A DNA stretch of 64,000 nt. Origin: Lepus europaeus. Its lineage: Eukaryota; Chordata; Mammalia; Lagomorpha; Leporidae. A program made the position numbers and the translations under genes. The stretch covers positions 65,309,266 through 65,373,265 of the forward strand of contig NC_084837.1 in assembly GCF_033115175.1 (NCBI RefSeq). The letters run 5' to 3'. Below are positions 33,703-46,800 of this stretch, piece by piece. The notes beneath the pieces were generated by a model. The model was given only the letters and a program-made list of their open reading frames with translations. It searched no databases and was not told where the DNA came from. Position 1 is the first letter of the stretch, and each line of letters opens with the position of its first letter.

Positions 33703-33958
33703 AAAGAAAGGCAGAGACAGAGATGTTCCATCTGGTGATTCACTCCTCAAATATCCTCAACAGCCAAGGCTGGTCCAGGCTAAAACCAGCAGCAGGGAAC
33801 TCTGTCCAGATCTCTCATATAAGTGGCAGGAACCCAACTACTTGGGGTATCACCTTTAGCCTCCCACAGTATGCGTTAGCAGGACGCTGCATCCCAAGCA
33901 GAGAAACTCCAAAATGGGGCACCTGTGTCTAAGTGGCATCTTAACACCTGTGTCAAAG
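33320..33958 (-). mobile_element. C-SINE, old, split by a nested C-SINE
   Basis: Its start (TTTTCATTTGAAAGGCAGA to 33375) and remainder (from GAAAGGCAGAGACAGAG at 33706) flank the plus-strand element at 33376. Confidence 0.85.
33376..33702 (+). mobile_element. C-SINE nested in an older C-SINE
   Basis: Duplicated GAAAGGCAGA at the edges shows where it landed; tail of about 29 A. Confidence 0.9.
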
Positions 33959-33984
33959 ACCCTTCCTGCCCACCCTGTTTTTTC

Positions 33985-34130
33985 CTTTTGTAATCTCAGT
34001 TTATTCTTATATAAAATGGGAGTAATAATACCTCATGAGTTGTAAGAATTTAATTAATCACTGAGGTTTAACTCAGTGTCTGGTTTATACTGTACAATAA
34101 GTAGTAGCAAATATTTTTATTATTTTGAGT
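33985..34130 (+). mobile_element. MIR 3' fragment
   Basis: AATCTCAGTTTATTCTTATA, AAATGGGAGTAATAATACCT and an AATAAGTAGTAGCAAATATT tail fit the MIR 3' end. Confidence 0.75.
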
Positions 34131-34556
34131 GGTCAAAGAAGCATGAAAAAAGTTTCCTGGGAGACTGGAGACTTGGTTTGGGCCTTGTTGTAGCTTGTTG
34201 AAATATTATTAATGTAGAAAGATCTGAACCCAGTGTTTTTACCTTTCAGTCCCTTCCATCTCAGCTGCTTCTGATCCAGGCCAAAGTAGCTCAGGAAGGT
34301 TGGATTTGTCAGGGCATGCTTTCATGGGAAGCAACATCTTCTGCAAGGAATGGCATCTTTTTAAAAACGTGTAAAGATGATGCTTGTTTTGGTGGCTTTC
34401 AGATCTCCATAGGTTAACATAGTAGCCAGGGGGTCCATACATTTACTCCAGGGTAGTGAAAGATCAGTCTAGAGGATGGCTAAGCGAGGCACAAATTAGG
34501 TGAGGAGTCAGGAATAGAATCAAAAATGTATATGAAAAGCTAGCCACCCATGTCTT

Positions 34557-34857
34557 TTTTTTTTTTTAAGAATTATTTATTCATTTATTTGAAAGGCAGA
34601 GTTACAGAGAGGCAGAGGCCCAGAGAGAGAGAGAGAGAGAGAGAGAGAATCTATCTTCTGTCCGCTGGTTCACTCCCCAAACAGCTGCAACGGCCAGAGC
34701 TGAGCCAATCCTAAGCCAGGAACTGGAAGCCTCTTCTGGGCCTTCCACAGGGGTGCAGGGCCCAAGGGCCCGGGCCATCTTCTGCTGCTTCCCAGGCCAC
34801 AGCAGAAAGCTGGATTGCAGGCGGCAGTCTTACCTGCTATGCCACAGTGCTGGCCCC
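34557..34857 (-). mobile_element. C-SINE, older type
   Basis: Ends CACAGTGCTGGCCCC, immediately before a younger copy. Confidence 0.95.
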
Positions 34858-34867
34858 ACCACCCACC

Positions 34868-35213
34868 TTTTTTTTTTGACAGGCGAAGTGGACAGTGAGA
34901 GAGAGAGACAGAGAGAAAGGAGAAAGGTCTTCCTTTTTTTTTTTTTTTTCCGATTGTTCACCCCTCAATGGCCGCTGCGGCCGGCGCACTGTGCTGATCA
35001 GAAAGCCAGGAGCCAGGTGCTTTTCCTGGTCTCCCATGCAGGTGCAGGGCCCAAGCACTTGGGCCATCCTCCACGGCTTTCCCGGGCCACAGCAGAGAGC
35101 TGGACAGGAAGAGGGACAACCGGGATAGAATCCGGCGCCCCGACTGGGACTAGAACCTGGTGTGCCGGTGCTGCAGGTGGAGGATTAGCCTATTGAGCTG
35201 TGGCGCCGGCCCC
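34868..35213 (-). mobile_element. Young C-SINE
   Basis: Imperfect target duplication CCACCCACCTT / CCATCCATCTT; ends GTGGCGCCGGCCCC. Confidence 0.96.
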
Positions 35214-35444
35214 CACCATCCATCTTAAATGCCATTGTAGGCTGTTAACTCTTTGTCTAAACATAAAATTTCTTCACCTTTTCTGTTTGTGATAATAAAG
35301 GTGTATTGTAAGCACCAGTTTTTAAATTTATCTTTAAGCATTTTTTTAAGTTATAAAAATAGTTTCAAATTGCAGTATAACTTTCAGACAGCAGAAAAGT
35401 ATATAAGGTACCCAAAAGTAAAATTCTCTCTCCTAACCTTTCTT

Positions 35445-36113
35445 TCTTTTTTCTTTTTTAAGATTTATTTTATTGGAGCCGGCGCTGTGGCGCAATAGGT
35501 TAATCCTCAGCTGGTGGTGCCAGCATCCCATATGGGCACCAGTTCTAGTCCTGGCTGCTCCTATTCCCATCCAGCTCTCTGCTATGGCCTGGGAAAGCAA
35601 TAGAAGATGGCCCTTGTCCTTGGGCCCTTGAACCCACATGGGAAACTCGGAGGAAGCTGCTGGCTCCTGGCTTCGGAACGGCACAGCTCCGGCCGTTGCA
35701 GCCATTTGAGAAGTGAACCAGCGGATGGAAGACCTCTCTCTGTATCTCCCTCTCACTGTCTGTAACTCTACCTCTCAAATAAATAAATAAAAAATCTTTT
35801 AAAAAAAGATTTATTTATTTGAAAAAGTTACAAAGACAGAAAGAGAGAGGTCTTCCATCTGCTAGTTCATGCCCCAAGTGGCCACAATGGCCAGAGCTGA
35901 GCTGCTCCAAAGTCAGGAGCCAGGAGCTTCTTCCAGGTCTCCCACGTGGGTGCAGGGGCCCAAGAAGTTGGGTCATCTTCAGTTGCTTTCCGAAGCACAT
36001 TAGCAGGGAACTGGATTGGAAGTGGAGCAGCCGAGGCTCAAACTGGCACTTGTATGGGATGCCAGTACTGCAGGCTGGGGCTTTAATTCGCTGTGTGACA
36101 GCTCTGGTTGTCC
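35445..36113 (-). mobile_element. C-SINE, older type, split by a nested copy
   Basis: AAGATTTATTTTATT before and AAGATTTATTTATTTGAAAA after the plus-strand SINE at 35475 belong to one minus-strand element. Confidence 0.85.
35475..35800 (+). mobile_element. C-SINE nested in an older C-SINE
   Basis: Head GAGCCGGCGCTGTGGCGCAA; duplicated AAGATTTATTT at the edges. Confidence 0.92.
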
Positions 36114-36416
36114 CCTAACCTTTCCTACTTCTGACCCACTTTCTAATGTAACAGTTTTCTCTGTATCATTTCATATGTATTTTAGGCACAACAATATAAG
36201 TATATATGATATTTGTTTATGAGTCTATGCATAAATATACATACACATACATATATATTTTTGTTCAGGAATGCCATCTCTCTAAAGATACTACTTTTTG
36301 AAAGTGATGTAAGATCATAGAAATCTTTCCATATTGGCATAGATATTCAGTTGCACAGATATATAATTGATTAGTTACCCTATTGATTTGTATGTATCTT
36401 AAGAGATATAGGACAT

Positions 36417-36747
36417 TGGCCGGCACCGTGGCTTAACAGGCTAATCCTCCGCCTTGCGGCGCCGGCACACCGGGTTCTAGTCCCGGTTGGGGAGCCGGAT
36501 TCTATCCCGGTTGCCCCTCTTCCAGGCCAGCTCTCTGCTATGGCCCGGGAAGGCAGTGGAGGATGGCCCAAGTGCTTGGGCCCTGCACTCCATGGGAGAC
36601 CAGGAGAAGCACCTGGCTCCTGGCTTCAGATCAGCACAATGCACCGGCCGCAGCGGCCACTGGAGGGTGAACCAACGGCAAAAAGGAAGACCTTTGTCTC
36701 TGTCTCTCTCTCTCTCTCACTATCCACTCTGCCTGTCAAAAAAAAAA
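36417..36747 (+). mobile_element. Young C-SINE
   Basis: Target duplication AGAGATATAGGACA / AGAGATAGGACAAA at 36402 and 36752; head GGCCGGCACCGTGGCTTAAC. Confidence 0.96.
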
Positions 36748-36817
36748 AAGAGAGAGAGATAGGACAAATTTATGAAAGTATAATTATTAGGTCAAAAATA
36801 TTTTCTTTTTTTAAAAA

Positions 36818-37131
36818 TTGATAGATTTTTTAAAAATTTACTTTGTTTATTTGAAAGGCAGAGATAGAGAGATTGTCTATCCACTGGTTCACTCCCCAAA
36901 TGGCTGCAATAGTTGGGGGTGGACCAGGTCAAAGCAAGGAACATGGAATTCTGTCCACGTCTCCCATATGGGTTCAGGGCCCAATAACTTGAGCTGTCTT
37001 CCACTGCTTTCCCAGGCACATCAGCAGGGAGCTGGTTTGGAAGTGGAACAGCCGGAATCAGAACCAGCACTCATGTGGAATGCTGATATCCTAAATGGTG
37101 GCTAAATCCATGGCACCACAACGCTGACCTT
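36818..37131 (-). mobile_element. C-SINE, older type
   Basis: Target duplication AAATTGATAGAT at 36816 and 37132. Confidence 0.93.
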
Positions 37132-37280
37132 AAATTGATAGATATTGCCAAATTGTTTTCCAAAAATACCGTTTTCCAAAAAGACGGTTCCAAGTTCTAC
37201 TCTCACCAGATCTTTTATTTATATTTTTGCCAATATATGATGTTCTACTGGGCTTTGGATTTTTTCCCCTGGATTTTTTT

Positions 37281-37595
37281 TTTAAAGATTTATTTATTTA
37301 TTTGGAAGAGTTACAGAGAGAGAGAGAGAGAGAGGTCTTCCATCCACTGGTTCACTCCCCAATTGGCCGCAATGGCCAGAGCTGCACCAATCCGAAGCCA
37401 GGAGCCAGGAGCTTCTTCTAGGTCTCCCACATGGGTGCAAGGGCCAAAGCACTTGGGCCATCTTCCACTGCTTTCCCAGGCCATAGCAGAGAGCTGGATT
37501 GGAAGTGGAGCAGCCGGATCTCGAACCAACGCCCACACGGGATGCTGGCACTGCAGGCGGCGGCTTAACCTGTGATGCCACAGTGCTGGTCCCTT
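37281..37595 (-). mobile_element. C-SINE, older type
   Basis: Target duplication TCCCCTGGATTTTT / TTTCCTGGATATTT on either side. Confidence 0.95.
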
Positions 37596-37929
37596 TCCTG
37601 GATATTTTTATAAGTCATCTAGGTGAACATTAAAATTTTAAGAAATAATTTTGGGAATATTTTGATTAACATTTACTTTATAAGTCAGTTTATGACAAAT
37701 TGGCATTACCCATGGAAGAATGAAGTTTTAGAAAATTTTTATGAAGTCTTTCAGCAGATATTAAACACCATCAATTTAATAACCCATCAATTTTATTTGT
37801 CACTGCTAAGCACTTTCTAAGGCATTACAGTGAAATGCCACTTTTATCTAACCCTGAGTTTGCCTTTCTATAGATTACTGTGGTTCTGTTTAGTCTTATA
37901 CAAACTACTTTCAGAAGTGAAGAATAATA

Positions 37930-38101
37930 AGGATTTATTTATTACTCACAATGTGCTAAACCCTGTGGTAGGTACTAGGGTGGTAAAATAAAAAATAATC
38001 CCCATTGAGATGCAGTCTAGTAAGAGAGAAGGACAAGAAGTCAGTGATTGAGATGTAAGGTGAGGTGATAAAGGTTCTGAGTTAAAAGTTGTCACCAGAG
38101 G
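37930..38101 (-). mobile_element. L2 3' fragment
   Basis: GATTTATTTATTACTCACAA, TGTGCTAAACCCTGTGGTAG and GCAGTCTAGTAAGAGAGAAG match antisense L2; a C-SINE follows directly. Confidence 0.7.
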
Positions 38102-38437
38102 GCCTGACACTGTGGTGTAGCAGCTAAAGCTACTGCCTGTAGTCCCAGCATCCCATATGGGTGCTAGTTTGAGTCCCGGCTGCTCCACTCCCAATCCAGC
38201 TCTCTGCTAATGGCCTGGGAAAGCAGTCGAAGATGGCTCAAGTGCTTGGGCCCCTGCACCTGTGTGGGAGACCCAGAAGTTCCAGGCTCCAGCTATTGCG
38301 GCCTTTTGGGCAGTGAACCAGTGGATGGAAGACCTCCATTTCTCTCTCTCTCCTTCTTTCTCCCTCTCTCCCTCTCTGCCTCTGTCTCTCTGTAACTCTG
38401 CCTTTCCAATAAATAAATAAATCTTTAAAAAAGAAAA
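38102..38437 (+). mobile_element. C-SINE, older type
   Basis: Target duplication GTTGTCACCAGA at 38089 and 38439. Confidence 0.97.
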
Positions 38438-38474
38438 GGTTGTCACCAGATTGTAGGTAACATAGAGGGAAATT

Positions 38475-38650
38475 TAAATTACCCTTCTAACCCTCACAAC
38501 TACCCTGTGTCTTTACTCCATTTCTACAAATAAGGAAGTTGAAACTATGAGGATAAATGAGTTTAGGCCACTTCACTACTAAGCTGCAGACCTGGTAAAA
38601 AGATAAACCTAGGTCCATCTGACTCTTGATACTGCTGCTCTTCCTTTGTA
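38475..38650 (-). mobile_element. MIR relic
   Basis: Reads as reverse MIR: CCCTCACAACTACCCTGTGT, ACAAATAAGGAAGTTGAAAC, CTAAGCTGCAGACCTGG and GGTCCATCTGACTCTTGATA. Confidence 0.8.
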
Positions 38651-39074
38651 TATTAACAACTCAAAAATGTAAATTTTGGTTTTACACAAAATAGGCCTTT
38701 TAAAGTTTTTAACTTTTAAAGTAGGTTTATAGAAAGCATCAACAGGTAAGTAAGCCATTTCTGTTTCTAGTTCAGATTGTTTAGTGATCATTTCTCCACC
38801 CCAGACTTAAGTTAGCTGTGGAGAAGCTTTTGCCTTTGAAGAATTAATTGACAGAATTTCATTTGTTTGCTTTTATATCACCATCTGAAAGCACATTTGT
38901 TAAAAATAGGTGAAGCTGAGCCCAGACCTACCTAGTCAGCTCATCTCATCAAAATATGTGGAAGTAAAATAATCTGAAGAAAATTCAGGACCACAGAATT
39001 TACTGATTGACATACACTGTATTCTGCACACCAAGAGTAAGAGTGGAGAGGAACCATTTTTCCCTACTGAAATC
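38651..39074 (+). other. ADAL: Region holding the acceptor and leader of ADAL coding exon 1
   Basis: The 3' splice site before the ADAL start codon must lie here. AG sites near 38891 and 39032 are possible; neither has a strong pyrimidine run. Confidence 0.4.
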
Positions 39075-39140
39075 ATGGTGGAGGTGGAGGAACAGCAACA
39101 GTCATGGAAGAGAGACTTTTACTTGGAACTACCAAAAGTG
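39075..39140 (+). CDS. ADAL: ADAL coding exon 1 (residues 1-22)
   Basis: Runs from the ATG to AAAGTG|GTGAGC, phase 0. The 5' part of this exon is untranslated; its acceptor lies upstream but no single candidate stands out (one is CACACCAAG near 39032). Confidence 0.93.
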
Positions 39141-42100
39141 GTGAGCATTCAACTGTGGAATTCTTGAGTGATTGCTAATTATAATGACTTTTACATTGTT
39201 TCTTTTCACAAAAAAAAAAAAAAAAGTAAATCTTAGGTAGATAAATCTAATATGTGATTTGCCTAGTATGGACTACAGATATCCAGTACTTGGGATAATG
39301 ATATGAATTTGGGTGATACTTAATGATAAGTTTTCCCTGATTGTTTTCCCTTTTCTTAGGAACTTCATGCCCACTTGAATGGATCCATTAGTTCTAATAC
39401 CATGAAGAAGTTAATAGCCAAGAAGCCAGACTTTAAAATCCACGATGAGATGACTATGATTGATAAAGGAAAGAAAAGAACTCTTGAAGAGTGAGTTTGG
39501 GGAGATTGTTGACATAGTTTTTTTCTGTAACAGTAATTTGAGATTATAAGTGAAATATAAGAATTTAGATTTTAGTAGTTAAATAATGTAGGCATCTGGC
39601 TCAGAGAATATAACCTTGATATACAGTATTTTTTCAGCTGTTAGAGTGTAAACAGTATTTTCAATGATTTGTGTTGTTTATGAAGTCATATAATAATGGA
39701 GTATTCTGTAGCCTTGAAAATATGGACATATTGATGTTTTCCCCCAGTTTGCAGCTACTAGGGACTAGGGTAGGGTTGGAGAGGGTAAACTAGTGTTTCT
39801 TTTTTAAAAGTATCAGTAAGGGCACTATGGCATAGCAGCTGAAGCCACCGGCCTGCAGTGCCAGCATTCCGTATGGGTGCTGGTTAGAGTCCCGGCTGCT
39901 CCACTTCCGATCCCACCCTCTCCTATGGCCTGGGAAAGCAGTAGAAGATGGCCCAAGTCTTTGGGCCCCTGCATCTGGATGGGAGACCCAGAAGAAGCTC
40001 CTGGCTTCTGGCTTTGGATTGGCACAGCTCTGGCCATTGCGGCCAATTGGGGAGTGAACCAGCGGATGGAAGTCCTCTCTCTCTCTCTACCTCTCCTCTC
40101 TCTCTGTAACTCTGACTTTCAAATAAATAAATAGATCTTTCAAGGTTAATATAATGTTTAAAAATTTTTTTCTGTAGTTCTGTGTAAGTATAAATATATA
40201 TACTTACTATTAGCCTATAATCAATTAATTCAGATTACTGAGTTTCTCTTGAGAAGTTTTTGATGACTAGAATATGTTAAAATTTTTCATTCATGTTGCA
40301 GATGTTTCCAGATGTTTCAGATAATTCATCAGCTTACTACTAGTCCTGAAGATATTCTAATGGTAAGATATGAGGGAATTTTTAGAATAGTTTAAAATTT
40401 GTGTATTAAATTTATGTCCATCTGTTGTTTCATATGACCTTTTGCTCTTAAGGGTCTGATAAAAAATATTTTCTTCTTTATTCTGACAATTCTTCTCAAA
40501 ACCAGTATAAGACAATTGTATAAGTTACAGTTAATGTAAAGAGACTGTGTTCATTATAAAAAAAATAGAAGAATCAAGTTCAGCATCTTCTATTGGAGAG
40601 GACAGAATGGAGGAGAAAATCTGATCCAGTTTTCTGCATAGAGTGTATCATATGAAGTACTTGACAACAGATGGGCATGTTCTTAATAAAGGTTTATCTG
40701 TACTACATAGGTGACCTTTTAACTGCTTGGATGGACATACTAGAGAATGAAGGCATTCATGAGGTGCTTAGAGATTGAGTGATGAATCCCTAGGGAAATC
40801 ATGCCTTCCAGGTAGGGATGACGGACTAGAGGATACCACTGGGTTCTCTTATCTGAAGCTTTAACAGACTGGCTTTTGTATCATTGAACTGACCAGGATG
40901 GCATTTTAGTTGTTTTTTTAAAAAGATGTATTTATTTTATTTGAAAGATGGTATATCATAGGAAGAGAGAGGAAGAAACAGCAAGGGGAAGAGGGGAGAG
41001 ATCTTCCATTTGCTGGTTCAGTCTCCAAATGCCTCCAAACAGATAGGGCTAAGCAACACTGAAGCCAGGAATCAAGAACTCTAACCAGGTCTTCCATTGT
41101 GGCAGGAACTTCCATTGTGGCGGCACTTAGGCCATCACCCTTTGCCTTCCAGGCACATTTCAGGAAGCTGGATTTGAAGTGCAGAGTAGCCCGGACTCGA
41201 ACCAGGCACTCCAGTATAGGATGTGGGCATCCCAAGTGGTGGCTTAACCCATTGGGCCACAACACCCACCTTTAAGATGGCTTTTTAAATACTGTGTTCA
41301 TAAATGGAAAGAAGCAAAATCTTGCCAGTGTTCTTAACCATTAGGGAAAATGCAAAGTAAGAAGCATAACCAGGGGCTAGTGCTGTGGCGTAGTGGGTGA
41401 GACCGCTGCCTGTGATGCCGGCATCCATATGGGCGCCAGTTCAAGTCCCAGCTGCTCCACTTCCAATCCAGCTCTCTGCTATAGCCTGGGAGAACAGTAG
41501 AGGATGGCCCAAGTCTGTGGGAGACTGGAAGGAGGCTCCTGGCTTTGGATCAGCACCCAGCTCTGTCTGTTGCAGCCATTAGGGAGTGAATTTCTCTCTC
41601 TCTCTGCCTCTACCTCTCTGTAACTCTTTCAAATAAATAAATAAAATCTTTTTTTAAAAAAAAAAAGCATAGCCTATGTTTCTGGAGAACTAACTTGACT
41701 GGTCAAGAAAAAGTTTCCTCCTCAGGGGCTCCCGGTGCCGTGGCTCACTTGGTTAATCCTCCGCCTGTGGCACAGGCATCCCATATGGGCACTGGTTCTA
41801 GTCCCAGTTGCTCCTCTTCCAGTCCAGCTCTCTGCTGTGGCCTGGGAAGGCACTGGAGGATGGCCCAGGTGCTTGGGCCCCTGCACCCGCATGGGAGACC
41901 AGGGGGAAGCACCTGGCTCCTGACTTTGGATTGGCGTAGCTTTGAATTGGCGTAGCTCCGGCTGTAGTGGCCATTTGGGGGGTGAAGTAATGGAAGGAAG
42001 ACCTTTCTCTTTGTCTCTCTCACTGTCTAACTCTATCTGTCAAATAAATTTTTAAAAAAGTGAAAAAGTTTCCTCCTTTGTGGAGACTGATCATAGTGAT

Positions 42101-43866
42101 AAGTAGTGAGTAAATTAATCACCTTTTAGAGGAGAGTTAACTCTGTAATAATTTAGTTCAACAAAAGTTGATCCAGTGCCCAAAATGTTCTGGGTACCGG
42201 GCCTTCTTGATCTAAAGAGCAAGAGACAATCCCTGCTTCTGAGGAATTTATAATCATGTTGCAGGGACAGCCCCATAAGCAGATAAATTCAACATAATGT
42301 GGTAAGTTCTATGTTAGAGACTTGCACAGGGATTTATGGGCACCCCAAGGGTGTTCTCTTACAGCCACTCTAACAGATCCATTGAGCCCTGCTAGGAATA
42401 TCCACAACAGGGGCTTTGTTCTCACTATGTTGCTGGGTATTACCAAGGAAAATGATACAATTTTAGATTCTGAGAACTTAACTCCATGAGTATATAGAAC
42501 CATATTCATCATTTCAAAATGAAAGTTAGTAAAAAGTTGTATTAGATGAGAAAGATTCTGTACATTTTTTTTAAGATTTATTTTTTATTTATTTGAAAGA
42601 GTTACAGAGAGGAGAGGTGGGGGGCGGGGTGTCTTCCTTCCGCTGGTTCACTCCCCAATTAGCCACAACGGCTGGAGCTGCACCGATCTGAAGCCAGGAG
42701 CTTCTCCTGGGTCTCCCATGCAGGTGCAGGGGCCCAAGGATTTGGGCCATCTTCTACTGCTTTCCCAGGCCATAGCAGAGAGCTGAATCGGAAGTGGTGC
42801 AGCCAGGACTTTAACCAGTGCCCATGTGGGATGCTGGCACTGCAGGCAGTGACTTTACCCACTATGCCACAGTGCCGGCCCTGGTTCTGTACATTTGATT
42901 TAGTACTGCTAAGATGACACTGAGATGTCCAATTTAACAAATGAAACATCTGTGAGACAAAGCTAAGAGATTTTTTAAAATTTTTTTAAGTATTCTTTTT
43001 TTTTTTTTTTTGACAGGCAGAGTGGATAGTGAGAGAGAGAGAGAGAGAGACAGAGACAAAGGTCTTCCTTTTTGCCGTTGGTTCACCCTTCAATGGCCGC
43101 TGTGGCCGGCGCATCACGCTGATCCGAAGCCAGGAGCCAGTTACTTCTCCTGGTATCCAATGCGGGTGCAGGGCCCAAGCACTTGGGCCATCCTCCACTG
43201 CCTTCCCGGGCCATAGCAGAGAGCTGGCCTGGAAGAGGGGCAACCGGGATAGAATCCGGCTCCCCAACCGGGACTAGAACCCAGTGTGCCAGCGCCACAA
43301 GGTAGAGGATTAGCCTGTTGAGCCACGGCGACGGCCTTCTTTCTTTTTTTTTAAAGATTTATTTATTTGAAAGAGTTACACAGAGAGAGGAGAGGCAGAG
43401 AGAGAGAGAGAGAGAGAGAGATATCTTCCATCCGCTGGTTCACTCCTCAGTTGGCCTCAATGGCAGGAGCTGTGCCGATCTGAAGCTAGGAGCCAGGAGC
43501 TTCTTCCAGGTCTGCCATGTGTGTGCAGGGGCCCAAGCACTTGGGTCATCTTCTGCTGCTTTCTCAGGCGGTAGCAGAGAGCTGGATCAGAAGTAGAGCA
43601 GCTGGGACTCGAACCAGCACCCATATGGGATGGTACTACAGGTACTGCTGGTACTGCAGGCGGCAGCTTTACCCACCACACCACAATAACGACCCCTGCT
43701 CCACTTCTGATCAAGCTCCTTGCTAATGTGCCTGGGGAAGCAACAAAGGATGGCCCAAGTACTTGGATACCTGCTGCCCACTTGGGAGACCTGGAAGAAG
43801 CTTCTGGCTCCTGGCTTTGGCTTGGCCCAGCTGCAGCTGTTGGGCAATGAACCAGAGGATGGATGA

Positions 43867-43897
<31 letters not shown>

Positions 43898-46800
43898 CTC
43901 TTTCTCTCCCTCTCTCTCTGTAACTTTGCCTTTCAAATAAATAAATATTTTAAAAAAATATATGAGAGGCAGGGAAAGCTCCCATCTGCAGGTTCATTCC
44001 CCATATGCCCACAATAGTTGAGGCTAAGCCCAGCTAAAACCAGTATCCAGGAACTCAATCTAGGTCTCCCACATGGGTGGGAGGGATCCAATTACTTGTG
44101 CTAACATTTCCTGCTTCCCACAGTGCACATTATTAGAAGTTGGATCAGGAGTGGAGCCAGGACTTAAACTCATGCACTCCAGTATGGAATACTGGCATCC
44201 CAGGTGGAGGCTTAACTGCTAGGCCAGATACTGCCCCCCAGATGTATGGGAATGAGGGGATGGGAGCTGTTAGGAAATGTGACAGGTTTGTTATAGAATG
44301 TGATCCATCATCAGGAATATGCTAGCTCATCACACCACCTGGGGAATTTCCAGTATCCCTTGAAAATTAAATTTTAGCGAGTAAAATAAAACTATAGAAC
44401 TTGTGACTTTCATTGGGACCCTTACACTAACAATATTGTGTACATTGCCTTTATTGTCAGATCACAAAAGATGTCATTAAAGAATTTGCAGATGATGGTG
44501 TCAAATACCTGGAACTAAGGAGCACTCCCAGAAGAGAAAATGCTACTGGTAAAATTTAATTAGCTTCTCAGTGACAGTCCAGTTCTCTCCCATGTGCTTT
44601 GGTCACTGACATGTTTGTGAGCTGTAAATGTGAGGCTGTGCTGTTGTAATGCCCTCTGTTTTCTTAGGGACCTTCAGTCAACAGAGTTCAAATCACATGG
44701 TGAATGTTGTTAATGATCCTGAAGTAAAAATTGAACAGTTCTGTTTAAGAGAGGGAGAAATGCCTGTACAAATCTTTTGTTCTTCCTTGTTTAGTTTTTT
44801 TTTCATTGTGAGAAAAGGACACATGCTCCTTGCGTTGTCTCAAGCATAGGCTAATTCTTGGTCTCTGCATTGCTGGCAGTCTTGACACAATGCCACTGAA
44901 TGGATGCAGAATCACATTTTGTGGCAGGCACTGAAATGTAGGTTATTCACTCACTGTTCAAGGACTGATAGTTCCTTAGGCTAGGAATACACTGTGATGT
45001 GGTAAAACTTTCCTGAGTTGAGGTGAGGGATCTTGTGGACTGAGGGAATTTTTGCATCCTATTCCATTCCAGCAATGTCAGGAGAGATTAGGTAATGTCA
45101 TTGGGTCCCTCTTAGCACTTGTCTAAAACCTAAAGACACTTAGGTGTGTGTAACATTGTGCTGCGTGTGTGTAACCTGTGTTGTGGTGTGTGTAACCTTG
45201 CAGTCATTTAGAGATAAACTCTTTGGAACTATTATAATGAAGTAAATGTTAAGATATAGCAAGGAAGTATCTTTTTTTTTTTTTTTTGAAGATTTATTTG
45301 TTTATTTGAAAGGCAGAGTTAGAAGAAAAAGAGAGAGAGAGATCTTGCATCCGCTGGTTCACTCTCAGATGGTTGCAATGGCTTGGGCTGAGCTGTGGCT
45401 GGGGCAGGTCGAAACCAGGAGCCAGAACTTCTGGGTTTCCCATGTAGGTGCAGGGGCCTAAGCACTTGGGCCATCTTGCACTACTTTCCTAGACACGTTA
45501 GCAGGGAGCTGGATTAGAAGTGGAGCATCTCGGACTTGAACCAGCGCCCACAGGGGATGCCAGCACTGCAAGTGGAGGCTTAACCTTCCATGCCATAGTG
45601 CTGGCCCCTTGAGGGAGATTCTTACTTCACGTTTTGAAACTATAGAATCAGTTCCAAGCTGGTAAGGGTAGCAAAGGGAAAAAGAAAACTTGCCGATTGG
45701 TAGAGATTGCTCTTTAAAGGAGATTCAAAGGGAGGATTTTTTAAAAAGATTTATTTTATTTATTTAAAACAGGACACAGAGAAAGATCTTCAATCTACTG
45801 ATTCATTGCTGAAATAGCTACAACAGCCTCTGCTAGGTTAGGCTGAAGCTAGGAGCCAGAAACTCCGTGTGGGTCTTGCTCGTGGTTGGCAGGACCCAAG
45901 CATTTGGGCCCTCTTCCACTGCCTTCCCAGGTGCTTGAGCAGGGAGCTTGATTGGAAGCAGAGCAGCCAGGACTCAAACTGTTGCTCTGATGTGGGATGG
46001 TGATGTCACAAGTGGTAGCTTAATCCACTTCACCACAATGCTGGCCCTGAAAGGGAGGATATTACCCTAAGTATGCAACAGTAGGAGAATGGCTAAATGA
46101 AACTTAATGGAATATTAAGCAGCCATTGAAAATATTTGCAAAGACACTCGAATGATGTAGGAAAGTACTCAGAGTACAATGTTTTTTGTTTTGTTTTGTT
46201 TGACAAGCAGAGTGGATAGTGAGAGAGAGACAGAGAGAAAGGTCTTCCTTTTTGCCGTTGGTTCACCCTCCAATGGCCGCTGCGGCCAGCGCATCTTGCT
46301 GATCCGAAGCCAGGAGCCAGGTGCTTCTCCTGGTCTCCCATGGGGTGCAGGGCCCAAGCACTTGGGCCATCCTCCACTGCCTTCCCGGGTCATAGCAGAG
46401 AGCTGGCCTGGAAGAGGGGCAACCGGGATAGAATCCGGCGCCCCAACCGGGACTAGAACCCGGTGTGCCGGCGCCACAAGGTGGAGGATTAGCCTGTTAA
46501 GCCACGGCGCCGGCCACAATGTTAAATGATTAACTGAGGTACATGGATGCCTACGAGTGACTAACCTATTTAAAACTGTATATGTGGGCTGGCGCCGTGG
46601 CTTAACAGGCTAATCCTCCGCCTTGCGGCGCCAGCACACCGGGTTCTAGTCCCGGTTGGGGCACCGATCCTGTCCCAGTTGCCCCTCTTCCAGGCCAGCT
46701 CTCTGCTGTGGCCAGGGAGTGCAGTGGAGGATGGCCCAGGTCCTTGGGTCCTGCACCCCATGGGAGACCAGGAGAAGTACCTGGCTCCTGCCATCGGAAC

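Larger units (their letters stand above)
36114..37280 (-). mobile_element. L1M/L1ME 3' UTR relic broken by C-SINEs
   Basis: Unique parts between SINEs read as antisense L1ME, clearest at AATTGATAGATATTGCCAAA and TTGTTTTCCAAAAATACCG then TACTCTCACCAGATC. Confidence 0.7.
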